Origin: Mucilaginibacter daejeonensis
GTDB taxonomy: Bacteria; Bacteroidota; Bacteroidia; Sphingobacteriales; Sphingobacteriaceae
NCBI RefSeq assembly: GCF_020783335.1
Contig: NZ_CP086068.1
Coordinates: 4,030,001 to 4,094,000 of the forward strand
Reading direction: 5' to 3'
Length of the DNA stretch: 64,000 nt
The notes under the pieces: generated by a model
What the model was told of the DNA's origin: nothing
Databases searched by the model: none
What the model saw: the letters and a program-made list of their open reading frames with translations, nothing else
Made by a program: the position numbers and the translations under genes
Shown: in pieces, positions 23,559 through 32,432 of the stretch
How the letters are laid out: every line of letters starts with the position of its first letter
Numbering within the stretch: position 1 is the stretch's first letter

Positions 23559-24300
23559 AAGGTTGTATCAGTTCTTTAGGATAGACGATGACCCGGTAAT
23601 AATAAAACAAGCCAGCTAAACAGGCCAGTTGCAATACCGATAGTCCGAAGTTAAAAAAATATGCCGGTTTAATGAATTCGACCATGAGGCGGAATATCAG
23701 GTAACTGACCATCATGATCTTGAACCGCGCACCATTGGCCAACTCGTGGTGTTGTTCCAGTTTCCACAAGGATAACCATAACACCAACCAAAACAGCATC
23801 TCATACAGGTTAGTAGGATGCCGCGGCACACCATCACCCATATCAATAGCCCAAGGCAGGTTACTCGGTATGCCATAGGTACCATCAGTAAGCCCTGCTA
23901 AAAAGCAACCCATACGACCGATCACCATACTCAGAATGATCGGATACACCATCAGATCACCTGATGAGGTATGCACACCGATCCGCTTTTTCATCAGCTC
24001 CACCCCGACCAGGCCGCCCAGTAAGCCGCCTATAATGGTGGTATTCCCCATAAAATAAGCTATACTCATTTGGTTCAACTTATCAGGGTCTTCTAAGATG
24101 CCCAATAGGTGTGACCCCACAAATGCCCCAGCCGCCGCACCGATGAAAATGAGCATACGCTGATTATCATTGATAGGATCATGCCGGTGCCTGCGCAAAT
24201 AATTGTAATACCGGTAGCCTATGGCATAGGCCAGCACCTCGCACACCAGGTGCACTGGGATAACGGTATGGCCTAAATGGATATTGACAGGGAACTGCAC
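23551..24300 (-). CDS. Lgt-like membrane enzyme (prolipoprotein diacylglyceryl transferase family)
   Basis: A 249-residue polytopic protein with about seven TMs. It has TTIIGGLLGGLVGVELMKKR, then VIGRMGCFLAGLTDGTYGIP and RHPTNLYEMLFW, which correspond to the Lgt core (GGLxGG, GRxGC/NFxxG, HPTQLYE). The main signature is divergent from housekeeping Lgt (C and G where N residues are usual), so it is probably a paralogue with a different acceptor or role. It overlaps the radical SAM gene by 8 bases. A phosphatidylglycerol-consuming or lipid-binding step is inferred from the fold. Confidence 0.72.
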   Translation of the reverse strand: MQFPVNIHLGHTVIPVHLVCEVLAYAIGYRYYNYLRRHRHDPINDNQRMLIFIGAAAGAFVGSHLLGILEDPDKLNQMSIAYFMGNTTIIGGLLGGLVGVELMKKRIGVHTSSGDLMVYPIILSMVIGRMGCFLAGLTDGTYGIPSNLPWAIDMGDGVPRHPTNLYEMLFWLVLWLSLWKLEQHHELANGARFKIMMVSYLIFRLMVEFIKPAYFFNFGLSVLQLACLAGLFYYYRVIVYPKELIQPYA

Positions 24301-24344
24301 TGGTTAAAATTAATATGGATCAAATAAGTGCGTTGAGTGACCGT

Positions 24345-24521
24345 TTATTTTTTACCAGCCTCTTCGTCCTTCTTTTTTAACCTGCCGCTTTCGGTCAGCG
24401 CCTTGTGCAGTAACCACTCGATCTGCCCGTTCACACTCCTGAAATCATCGGCCGCCCATTTCTCTATCGCCTTTAGCGTTTCAGCATTTACCCGCAACGC
24501 GAACGACCTTTTATCAGCCAT
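24345..24521 (-). CDS. Small ribbon-helix-helix (Arc-like) protein
   Basis: A 58-residue protein: MADKRSFALRVNAETLKAIE, then KWAADDFRSVNGQIEWLLHK and a Lys/Glu-rich tail. The beta-strand plus two-helix pattern (FALRVN..., SVNGQIEWLL) is that of Arc-type DNA-binding dimers. An AGGAG Shine-Dalgarno lies about 10 bases before the ATG, unusual in this genome. It follows the SPFH gene by 23 bases. No toxin partner is adjacent. Confidence 0.75.
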   Translation of the reverse strand: MADKRSFALRVNAETLKAIEKWAADDFRSVNGQIEWLLHKALTESGRLKKKDEEAGKK

Positions 24522-24544
24522 GCTTTCTTTCTCCTCTTACCAAA

Positions 24545-25396
24545 CTATTGATATAACGTGCCAGTGTTCACTACCGGCTGTGTTTCGCGGTCGCCGCAAA
24601 GTACTACCATCAGGTTGCTTACCATGGTGGCCTTTTTATCATCGTCAAACTGAATGATCTCTTTTTCTGATAATAACTTCAAAGCACTATCTACCATACC
24701 TACGGCACCTTCCACGATCTTGTGGCGGGCAGCCACCACGGCCGATGCCTGCTGACGGCGCAACATCGAATGCGCTATCTCGGGCGCGTAGGCCAGGTGA
24801 CCGATACGGGCCTCGATCACATCGATACCTGCCATGTGCAGTCGCTCAGCTATCTCCTTTTCAAGGGCATTGTTCACATCCTCAAAATTAGTACTCAGGG
24901 TGATGTGGGCCTGCTCATCCTCAAAGTGATCGTAGGGGAAACTGCCGGCCAATTTACGCACGGCTGAATCGGTTTGTATGCGCACGAATTGGATATAATC
25001 ATTAACGGCGAACGAGGCCTTGTAAGTGTCCTGTACCTTCCAAACCAGGATCACGCTGATGAGTACCGGGTTACCCATCTTATCGTTCACTTTGATCAGC
25101 TCGCTCTCGAAGTTGCGGGCCTTTAACGATACACCTATGCGCCAGTAAAACGGATTGACCCAGAACAGGCCGCTTTGATCCACACTGCCCACATACTTAC
25201 CGAACAGCAGCAACACCTTCGAATCATTTGGCCCAACAATGATCAGTCCTTTAAGTAAGATCACACCCACGATCACTCCAGCCACTGCGCATAAAGGGAT
25301 GTTGATGGCCAGTACCAACCCTACAACAACAGCTACCAAGGCCAGGACCACCGCTACATAACCATTAAGCGGTTTCAATATACGTTCAGTTTCCAT
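24545..25396 (-). CDS. SPFH/Band 7 domain membrane protein
   Basis: A 283-residue stomatin/prohibitin-type protein. Two close hydrophobic segments (residues 12-54) are followed by the SPFH domain (VGPNDSKVLLLFGKYVGSVD, then GVSLKARNFESELIKVNDKM) and a helical C-terminal part (IEARIGHLAYAPEIAHSMLR). Such proteins form membrane microdomain scaffolds. Here it heads a minus-strand series with the RHH, Lgt-like, radical SAM and TM genes. Confidence 0.85.
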   Translation of the reverse strand: METERILKPLNGYVAVVLALVAVVVGLVLAINIPLCAVAGVIVGVILLKGLIIVGPNDSKVLLLFGKYVGSVDQSGLFWVNPFYWRIGVSLKARNFESELIKVNDKMGNPVLISVILVWKVQDTYKASFAVNDYIQFVRIQTDSAVRKLAGSFPYDHFEDEQAHITLSTNFEDVNNALEKEIAERLHMAGIDVIEARIGHLAYAPEIAHSMLRRQQASAVVAARHKIVEGAVGMVDSALKLLSEKEIIQFDDDKKATMVSNLMVVLCGDRETQPVVNTGTLYQ

Positions 25397-25572
25397 GTCT
25401 ATTCAATTTGATATTAAAATGATATCACAATTGTCGTACATGTTTTGTTCAAATGCAAGAGGAGGCCATTAATTATTTTTGATGTTGCCTTACCTCATTC
25501 ACTCGCCTTCAGGTCAAACTTTTTTGGACTTATGATCATTCAGTATATATGAAGGGAAACGTGTTGTAAGTT

Positions 25573-25920
25573 ATGTCGGCCATATTTTTTTCAATAAGCG
25601 AGCAGCTGCCGCTAATGATCATTCCAGATACTTTGTTCCATAGCAATGGCCACGAGGTTATCACTTACACATACAGTGTGTTTAAAGACATTACCAATGG
25701 CGATGCTAATGCCGAAGTGACCAAGAGCAGTGAGCTGCATTTGCAAAAACATGACGACCCTAATTATATGGGCTATATAACCTTTGAAGACCCGGGAAGG
25801 CTATTCTCCTATACGGCCGACGGGGCCATCAGATTGGAATTGGCCCAGGTAGAAGAGATCATTGAACACATTAGTCATTACCGCGACAACCCTAACATGT
25901 GGCGGCATCTACATCATTAA
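25573..25920 (+). CDS. Unknown small protein
   Basis: A 115-residue soluble protein without signal peptide or TM. Recognisable pieces are SSELHLQKHDDPNYMGYITF and LAQVEEIIEHISHYRDNPNM, with a His-rich end (MWRHLHH). The start could also be the in-frame ATG at 25615. I do not recognise the family. It is followed after 14 bases by another small gene on the same strand. Confidence 0.6.
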   Translation: MSAIFFSISEQLPLMIIPDTLFHSNGHEVITYTYSVFKDITNGDANAEVTKSSELHLQKHDDPNYMGYITFEDPGRLFSYTADGAIRLELAQVEEIIEHISHYRDNPNMWRHLHH

Positions 25921-25934
25921 TACACAGATGAATT

Positions 25935-26087
25935 ATGGAATTTAAAATAGGCGACGCCGTAAGCACGCCAAATGGCAACGGCTACATTAACGATATTATT
26001 GGCGACCAGGTGATCGTTGACCTGACCGATGGCGACGACCGCCGCGAGATGTTCAGCAAAACTGAGATCACGCTGCTGGCCGAATAG
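25935..26087 (+). CDS. Small KOW/SH3-like protein, unknown
   Basis: A 50-residue acidic protein, MEFKIGDAVSTPNGNGYIND then IIGDQVIVDLTDGDDRREMF. The GDxVxTPxGxGxI...VxV pattern is typical of small beta-barrel (KOW/SH3-like) domains. It is probably co-transcribed with the preceding gene. The function is unknown. Confidence 0.6.
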   Translation: MEFKIGDAVSTPNGNGYINDIIGDQVIVDLTDGDDRREMFSKTEITLLAE

Positions 26088-26171
26088 CCCGTGTGTCAAA
26101 TGCTGCACTTATAAAATAATCGCTAAAGGTCCTTTCTTTTTAGTCTACGAATCTTGTGCTTGAACAGCAAC

Positions 26172-26204
26172 AAAAAAGGGAACTGCATCCTTGGCAATTC
26201 CCTT
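26172..26204 (-). terminator. Terminator after clpB
   Basis: On the minus strand AAGGGAA pairs with TTCCCTT (plus a weaker inner stem) and is followed by TTTTTTG. It lies 36 bases past the clpB stop. Confidence 0.75.
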
Positions 26205-26239
26205 ATATAATTTAACTCGCTATGTAGTTACCTGGCGTC

Positions 26240-28831
26240 TTACTCGTTCAGGAATACGAACTGGTTGTCGAACATATCCAGCTTGATCTTGCTGTCCTTA
26301 TCTACCTTACCAGCCAATATTTGCTTACTCAGCTCGTTCAGGATCTTTTTCTGGATCACCCGTTTAAGCGGACGTGCACCATATTGCGGGTCGTAACCCA
26401 GTTGGGCCAGCCAATCAAGTGCTTCGTCAGAGGCCTCCATGTGGATGCCCATTTCCTGCAGCGTGGCCTGCAAACCTTTGAATTGCAGCTTCACGATATC
26501 GGCTATCTCATCGCGACCCAGTGGAGTGAACATGATCACCTCATCTATACGGTTCAAGAACTCCGGACGAATGGTCTTTTGCAACAATTCGAACAGTTGG
26601 TTCTTGGTACGTGCCATCACTTCTTCCTTATCACTGTCCTCAAAATTCTGGAAGTTCTCCTGAATGATGTGCGAACCAATATTGGATGTCATGATCACAA
26701 TGGTATTCTTGAAGTTGACCACGCGACCTTTGTTGTCGGTCAAACGGCCATCGTCCAGCACCTGTAGCAATATGTTGAACACATCAGGGTGTGCCTTCTC
26801 GATCTCGTCGAGCAGGATCACGCTGTATGGTTTGCGGCGCACGGCCTCGGTCAGTTGTCCGCCTTCATCATAGCCTACGTAGCCCGGAGGCGCACCGATC
26901 AAACGGCTTACCGCATGGCGTTCCTGGTACTCCGACATATCGATACGTACCATGCTTTGCTCATCATTGAACAGGAACTCGGCCAATGCTTTAGCCAACT
27001 CCGTTTTACCTACACCCGTAGTACCTAAAAAGATGAATGAACCTATAGGGCGGCGTTTATCCTGCAAACCGGCACGACTGCGGCGTATGGCATCGCTGAT
27101 CGCCTCAATGGCCTCTTCCTGCCCTGCCACGCGTTTGTGCAGTTCCTCTTCCAGGTGCAACAGCTTTTCGCGCTCACTTTGGATCATTTTAGATACCGGG
27201 ATACCGGTCCAGCGGGATACCACACCGGCGATATCATCGGCGGTCACCTCTTCTTTGAGCATGCGGTGATCTTCCTGGTTCTCGCGTAGGGCTGCTTTTA
27301 GTTTCTCTACCTCTGCCTCGGTCTCACGGATGCGGCCGTAACGCAGTTCGGCTACTTTACCATAATCACCGGCTCTTTCAGCTTGTTCGGCTTCCAGTTT
27401 GTATGCTTCTATAGCTTCGATCTTACTGTTGATACCATCCACCAGATCCTTTTCGCCCTGCCATTTAGCACGCAGTGAATCCCGTTCGGTAGACAGGTTG
27501 GCGATCTCCTCGCTCAGTTCTTTCACCTTGCGATCATCGTTCTCGCGCTTGATGGCCTCGCGCTCGATCTCGAGCTGCATGATACGTCGCTCCAATTCAT
27601 CAACCGCTTCGGGTACCGAATTCATTTCTAAACGCAGCTTACTGGCTGCTTCATCCATCAGGTCGATAGCCTTATCAGGCAAAAAACGGTCGGCGATATA
27701 CCTTTGCGACATCTCTACTGAAGCAATGATGGCCTCATCCTTGATGCGCACCTTATGGTGTGTTTCATAACGCTCCTTCAAGCCACGCAGGATCGATATG
27801 GCATCGGCAGCATCAGGCTCTTCCACCATCACGCGTTGGAAACGACGCTCGAGGGCTTTATCTTTCTCGATGTATTTTTGATACTCGTTCAGTGTGGTAG
27901 CGCCTATGGCTCTCAGCTCGCCACGGGCCAGGGCAGGTTTCAGGATGTTGGCAGCATCCATCGCACCCTCGCCACCACCAGCTCCCACCAGTGTATGGAT
28001 CTCATCAATGAACAGGATGATCTCGCCATCACTCTTGATCACCTCATTCACTACCGCCTTCAAGCGTTCCTCAAATTCGCCTTTATATTTGGCACCGGCT
28101 ACTAGTGCACCCATATCCAGTGAGAAAACGGTCTTGCTCTTGAGGTTATCGGGCGCATCACCTTTGATGATCCTAAAGGCGATACCTTCGGCTATAGCTG
28201 TTTTACCTACACCAGGCTCACCCACCAATACAGGGTTGTTCTTGGTGCGGCGGCTCAGGATCTGGATCACTCGGCGGATTTCTTCATCACGACCGATCAC
28301 GGGATCCAGCTTACCTGATTCAGCATACTCGTTCAGGTTACGCGCATATTTGTTTAAGGCGTTATAAGTGGCCTCGGCATTTTGGCCGGTCACCTTGCTA
28401 TCGCCACGCAAACTAACGATGGCCGTTTTAAGGTCCTTTTCGTTCACGCCATAGTCCTTAAGAGCGGCGCTCACTTTATCGTTCACAGATAAGATACCCA
28501 TCAGGATATGCTCTACCGAAACGAACTCATCTTTAAATTCTTTTAAATAGCTCTGCGCTTTTTGCAAAGCAGCGTTGGCATTGGCCGAAAGATAGATATT
28601 GCTTCCGCTTACTTTAGGGAAGGCTTGGATCTGGTTGTCGAGTGTTTCGTTCAACCTGCTAATGTTCACGTTCAGTTTTTTGAGCAGGTAGCTTACCACG
28701 TTCTCATCGACCATTAATAAGCCTTTGAGCAAGTGCGCGGTCTCAATGGCCTGCTGCTGATTGCCGGTGGCTATCTCGGATGCCTTCTGCACGGCCTCCT
28801 GTGCTTTTATGGTAAAGTTGTTAAAATTCAT
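26240..28831 (-). CDS. clpB: ATP-dependent disaggregase ClpB
   Basis: An 863-residue AAA+ chaperone. It has the N-terminal double Clp repeat (FTIKAQEAVQKASEIATGNQ, then FVSVEHILMGILSVNDKVSA), NBD1 with Walker A GEPGVGKTA and Walker B ILFIDEIHTL, the coiled-coil M domain (about residues 410-530) that distinguishes ClpB from ClpA, and NBD2 with GTTGVGKTE and GPPGYVGYDE-like APPGYVGYDEGGQLTEAVRR. It lacks the ClpP-binding loop. It works with DnaK to resolve aggregates. A GACAATTTGTC palindrome lies about 80 bases upstream; no CIRCE element was seen. Confidence 0.97.
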   Translation of the reverse strand: MNFNNFTIKAQEAVQKASEIATGNQQQAIETAHLLKGLLMVDENVVSYLLKKLNVNISRLNETLDNQIQAFPKVSGSNIYLSANANAALQKAQSYLKEFKDEFVSVEHILMGILSVNDKVSAALKDYGVNEKDLKTAIVSLRGDSKVTGQNAEATYNALNKYARNLNEYAESGKLDPVIGRDEEIRRVIQILSRRTKNNPVLVGEPGVGKTAIAEGIAFRIIKGDAPDNLKSKTVFSLDMGALVAGAKYKGEFEERLKAVVNEVIKSDGEIILFIDEIHTLVGAGGGEGAMDAANILKPALARGELRAIGATTLNEYQKYIEKDKALERRFQRVMVEEPDAADAISILRGLKERYETHHKVRIKDEAIIASVEMSQRYIADRFLPDKAIDLMDEAASKLRLEMNSVPEAVDELERRIMQLEIEREAIKRENDDRKVKELSEEIANLSTERDSLRAKWQGEKDLVDGINSKIEAIEAYKLEAEQAERAGDYGKVAELRYGRIRETEAEVEKLKAALRENQEDHRMLKEEVTADDIAGVVSRWTGIPVSKMIQSEREKLLHLEEELHKRVAGQEEAIEAISDAIRRSRAGLQDKRRPIGSFIFLGTTGVGKTELAKALAEFLFNDEQSMVRIDMSEYQERHAVSRLIGAPPGYVGYDEGGQLTEAVRRKPYSVILLDEIEKAHPDVFNILLQVLDDGRLTDNKGRVVNFKNTIVIMTSNIGSHIIQENFQNFEDSDKEEVMARTKNQLFELLQKTIRPEFLNRIDEVIMFTPLGRDEIADIVKLQFKGLQATLQEMGIHMEASDEALDWLAQLGYDPQYGARPLKRVIQKKILNELSKQILAGKVDKDSKIKLDMFDNQFVFLNE

Positions 28832-29131
28832 GGTACTTAGTGTTAGTCAAACTATTTGCCATTCAACAATTAGTGAAAAAAAGTCAGCTATTTCCAATTT
28901 TCAGCGACAATTTGTCTAATTGGTCAATATTCCGGGCGGCCGTTTTGTTTGTCTATAGATATATCGCACGGTCATGCTATCTGCTTTGCTCTAGCATCCA
29001 CCTGATCGTTAATCGAAAAGACAGCCATAATTAACTCAGGAGTTATTAATACAACATTCGGAGAAAATCGGACTCAACACACCTTTATTTTAGTAGATAA
29101 CTTTTAGTTTTATAGGTATCCAATAAGTGTT
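28832..29131. other. Divergent intergenic region clpB / histidine kinase
   Basis: An AT-rich regulatory gap of 300 bases between divergent genes. It holds the palindrome GACAATTTGTC (about 28908-28918) on the clpB side and the short palindrome TAACTC-AG-GAGTTA on the kinase side. No CIRCE element and no full Bacteroidota promoter could be placed with confidence. Confidence 0.45.
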
Positions 29132-30469
29132 TTGAAAACCTATTATTTCAAAAGTATACCTAAAGCGTACCGGGCCAGCTATCAGCGCCTATACATGCAA
29201 CAGAACCTTGACACCGTACAAGTTGCGTGCATGATCTTTTTTGGGCTAAACCTGTGTATCAGAGCTTTCTTAAGTCTGTTACCAGTTAGCGTCACCCACA
29301 TCCACAATTTCCCTGAGTTCAACCTGGCTAATTGGGCCTGTTTGTTACTCACTCCATTATTCTATGTAGCAGGCCATCAACTGGCCAGGCAGTATAGCTG
29401 GCGTAAAAATGCGATATCGTATGCCCTGTTCTACGTGATCATCTTTTGTATTTACCTGTCGTTATGCGGCATGTTCTTCAACTTTGTGGCCACGTCCGAC
29501 CCAAGCTCAAGCATCATCATTTACCTGATCGCGCTGATTGCCGTAGCTGGCGTTTACACCTTTGAGTACCAGGAAAGCCTTTTACTTACCATCGTCAACT
29601 GGCTATTCTTCAGCTTACTGCTACTGTATGTACATGCCGACCCCACTCAGATCATTTATAATGAATTGCTGCTGCTTTGCCTTTTACTCATCTTTTTCTT
29701 TATATCGAGGCACATATACTCATACCGTGCCGATCAGTACATGCAGCTCCAGATCATTAAAGAAAAGAATGAGGAGATAGAACGCGCAAGCTTGTTCAAG
29801 AACGATGTACTGGGCATGGTGGCACATGACCTGCGCAACCCGATAGGGGCGGTAGAATCGATAGCCATGCTGATGGAGATGGATGAGTTGGACGAAGACA
29901 CCAAAGAGAACGTGAGCATGATCAAAACATCATGCCGCAAGGCCTTTGCGATCATTAATGACCTGTTAGAAGTTGCGCGTAATGATAATAGCAGCCATAT
30001 GGAGTTCGTGCTGGTGAACCTAAAGGACCTATTGCAAGATGTGGTGAGGATCTGGCAGCGACCAGGCGCGGTGGACAACCCGATTATTTTGCATGCACCT
30101 ACTTATCCCGTATATGCGGAAGTGAACCAGGAAAAGTTTCAAAGGGTGATGGATAACCTGATCAGCAACGCAGCCAAGTTCTCTAAGGAAAACTCCCCCA
30201 TTGAGATCACTCTGAGCGAGAAGGATAACCATGTGACCATTGAGATAATGGATCATGGCGTGGGCATTCCGCCTGACCTGTTGCCGCAACTGTTCGATCG
30301 CTTTACCCGCTCAGGCCGGCAGGGGCTCAAAGGAGAACGCTCAACAGGGTTAGGACTCAGCATATCAAGGCAGATCGTTGAACAGCACCATGGTCGCATA
30401 GAGGTGAGCAGCGTGGTAAATAAGGGCACGACCTTCACCATCAAACTTCATCAGGTCAAAAATGGCTGA
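29132..30469 (+). CDS. Membrane sensor histidine kinase (orphan)
   Basis: A 445-residue kinase. The N-terminal half has about six TM helices without a large extracytoplasmic domain. It is followed by a short helical linker, the HisKA H-box (VAHDLRNPIGAVES), the N-box (DNLISNAAKFS), and G1/G2 boxes (DHGVGIPPDLL, STGLGLSISRQIVEQHHGRI). It starts with TTG; the next in-frame ATG is at 29195 and would cut the first 21 residues. No response regulator gene is adjacent, so the partner is unknown. Confidence 0.85.
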   Translation: MKTYYFKSIPKAYRASYQRLYMQQNLDTVQVACMIFFGLNLCIRAFLSLLPVSVTHIHNFPEFNLANWACLLLTPLFYVAGHQLARQYSWRKNAISYALFYVIIFCIYLSLCGMFFNFVATSDPSSSIIIYLIALIAVAGVYTFEYQESLLLTIVNWLFFSLLLLYVHADPTQIIYNELLLLCLLLIFFFISRHIYSYRADQYMQLQIIKEKNEEIERASLFKNDVLGMVAHDLRNPIGAVESIAMLMEMDELDEDTKENVSMIKTSCRKAFAIINDLLEVARNDNSSHMEFVLVNLKDLLQDVVRIWQRPGAVDNPIILHAPTYPVYAEVNQEKFQRVMDNLISNAAKFSKENSPIEITLSEKDNHVTIEIMDHGVGIPPDLLPQLFDRFTRSGRQGLKGERSTGLGLSISRQIVEQHHGRIEVSSVVNKGTTFTIKLHQVKNG

Positions 30470-30775
30470 TACAATTGTATTCAGCGCTTGGATATAATGA
30501 CCTGGCACTGATCAGCAACTCAACTTTGAACTGTAATTCAGCAAGATGTATACACAACTACTCAATTATCCACACTTTGTGTAACATTGTCTACGTGGAC
30601 AAAAACTACTCGTTTTCTTTATTCACAACCTTTATACCACAGTATTGTGCGATCTGTGATCATTGACCTGAAACGTTGATGAACTTGTAAAAATGCGCTC
30701 TGAGGCTATTTCCAGTATCAATCTTGCTATAATTGTCGTATCGTTTACCATACGTACACCTAAAAAGAAGAGACC
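30470..30775. other. Gene-poor gap with two DnaA-box-like 9-mers
   Basis: TTATCCACA (30566-30574) and TTATTCACA (30619-30627) both fit TTATNCACA in the same orientation, 53 bases apart. No AT-rich unwinding region or further boxes are obvious, so this is not called an origin. The rest of the gap holds nothing I can name. Confidence 0.35.
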
Positions 30776-30880
30776 ATGAGAAAGGCATTCACTTCCACAT
30801 TTAGCTCATTTACTGCATTTCTTTCTTTGCTATTTTTAGTAGCTGTAGTTTTCTTTAAAATAAAAGACCCACATTATTGA
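30776..30880 (+). CDS. Possible 34-residue single-TM protein
   Basis: The frame reads MRKAFTSTFSSFTAFLSLLF then LVAVVFFKIKDPHY. One hydrophobic helix is flanked by basic N- and C-termini. A purine-rich AAGAAGAGA lies just before the ATG, and a strong terminator follows 17 bases after the stop, which supports a real small gene. The function is unknown. Confidence 0.45.
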   Translation: MRKAFTSTFSSFTAFLSLLFLVAVVFFKIKDPHY

Positions 30881-30896
30881 TCGCAGTTCGTGACTA

Positions 30897-30938
30897 AAAC
30901 ACAAAGAGCATCTGTTATCACAGGTGCTCTTTGTGTTT
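30897..30938. terminator. Bidirectional terminator
   Basis: A 19-bp stem (30897-30915 with 30920-30938, one G-U) and a 4-base loop, with AAAC/GTTT ends. It sits between the small plus-strand ORF and the minus-strand helicase gene. Confidence 0.88.
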
Positions 30939-30946
30939 CGAGACGG

Positions 30947-32386
30947 TTACCCTTCGGCTGGTGCGGCGTAAAAGCGCTGATTGAAATTGACAAGGAAAAG
31001 TTCAGTAGTGGCGCGGGTACATGCGGTATAGAACCATCGGAGGAAGTCGGTATTTAACATTTCTTCGGTCAGGTACCCCTGGTCAATAAATACGGCCTCC
31101 CATTGGCCACCCTGTGCTTTATGGCAGGTGACGGCATAAGCGAACTTGATCTGTAAAGCGTTGTAATACGGATTAAGTTTAAGTTCGGCCAGTTTCTCGC
31201 GCCGGGTAGGTAAATGTTCGTAATCCTTCATCACCTCCAAAAAGAATCGCTTCTGATCATCAGCAGATAGTGCCGGCGAGTCAGCATACAGCGCTTCGAG
31301 CAATACCTTGCAATCGATCACCGGGTCCTCTGCATAGTCAATGAACTCGATCTGCACATCAGCGAACCGGAATCCATACAGTTCCTCTATCCGCCTTACT
31401 CTTTTGATACGGGCGATATCGCCATTGGCAATAAATCCTGTGCTTGCTTCTTCGCCCCCTTGCAGCCAAAAGTAGTTGTTACGCACCACCATGATCTGGT
31501 CGCCGCCGGTCAGTTCTTCCTCACGCATGAGTATGCGGTTACGGATCTGTTGATTGTACAGGTTAGCGTTCTTATTTGACCGGCAGATAACCAAAGTGCC
31601 GTCGAAACCATATTTACCATACGCATAACTCAACCCTTCTTCCAGCCGCTCACCGGTCATGCGGTATACATCCTTGTACCCTTTGGTCACGATCTGAGGA
31701 TAGTTGGCTTCTTCGTGCCTGATCAACTCCCGTACGGCGGTCACATTATGCAGTATACCCGAATTCTTTTGTTGCCTTAAAACTTCGGTCAATTCAAAAC
31801 TGAACACTTGCAGACCCAGGTCCTCGCTCAATATGCTGGCATCCAATGCAGGGCTATACTCAGAACCGACGGGCGGAAGCTGTGCCGTATCGCCTACCAA
31901 CATCAACTTGCAGTTCTTGGTGTTGTAAACATAGTTCACCAGATCACGCAGAAGCGTATCTCGAGCGGTGCCCATGGCCTCGTCAGATATCATGGAGGCC
32001 TCGTCGACAATGAACAAAGTATCTTCAGACAGATTGGTGGCCAGCATGAACATGTCATCCACATTCATGGCCGAGCGTTTACGGTAGACCCGCTTATGTA
32101 TGGTGAAGGCCTTACGCCCTGAATAGCCGGTGATCACCTTAGCGGCCCTACCGGTAGGCGCCAACAGTACTGACTTTAAATTGTACGCTCGCAAAGCCTT
32201 TACCAGGGCACTGAGCACGGTTGTCTTACCGGTACCGGCATATCCTCTCAGCAGGAAGCACTCGTAACCGTTATCGCTCAGCAAGAACTGGTGCAACTTG
32301 CCGAACAGCTCACGTTGCTGAGGTGCAGGTTCGAAAGGAAATGATGCGCTGATCTGTTCGCTTGCTGGCATGGCTTTATGGCACAA
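30947..32386 (-). CDS. RecD/Pif1-like superfamily 1 helicase
   Basis: A 479-residue ATPase. Walker A is RGYAGTGKTTVLSALVKALR (about residue 48), Walker B is LFIVDEASMI, then motif III GDTAQLPPVGSE, and the C-terminal UvrD_C2-type motifs are YAVTCHKAQGGQWEAVFID and YTACTRATTELFLV. The family unwinds DNA 5'-3'. It is shorter than RecD2 and lacks the N-terminal HhH region. The start may be at M1 or at M6 (32371). It is divergent from the DUF3822 gene. Confidence 0.85.
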   Translation of the reverse strand: MCHKAMPASEQISASFPFEPAPQQRELFGKLHQFLLSDNGYECFLLRGYAGTGKTTVLSALVKALRAYNLKSVLLAPTGRAAKVITGYSGRKAFTIHKRVYRKRSAMNVDDMFMLATNLSEDTLFIVDEASMISDEAMGTARDTLLRDLVNYVYNTKNCKLMLVGDTAQLPPVGSEYSPALDASILSEDLGLQVFSFELTEVLRQQKNSGILHNVTAVRELIRHEEANYPQIVTKGYKDVYRMTGERLEEGLSYAYGKYGFDGTLVICRSNKNANLYNQQIRNRILMREEELTGGDQIMVVRNNYFWLQGGEEASTGFIANGDIARIKRVRRIEELYGFRFADVQIEFIDYAEDPVIDCKVLLEALYADSPALSADDQKRFFLEVMKDYEHLPTRREKLAELKLNPYYNALQIKFAYAVTCHKAQGGQWEAVFIDQGYLTEEMLNTDFLRWFYTACTRATTELFLVNFNQRFYAAPAEG

Positions 32387-32432
32387 AACTCAACAAAGCA
32401 AACGAAAAAATAGTTATTTTTGTGCATTACTG

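Noticed and set aside
28832..29131. CIRCE-type heat-shock operator before clpB
   Set aside because: No TTAGCACTC-N9-GAGTGCTAA or near match was found. Only a short GACAATTTGTC palindrome is present.
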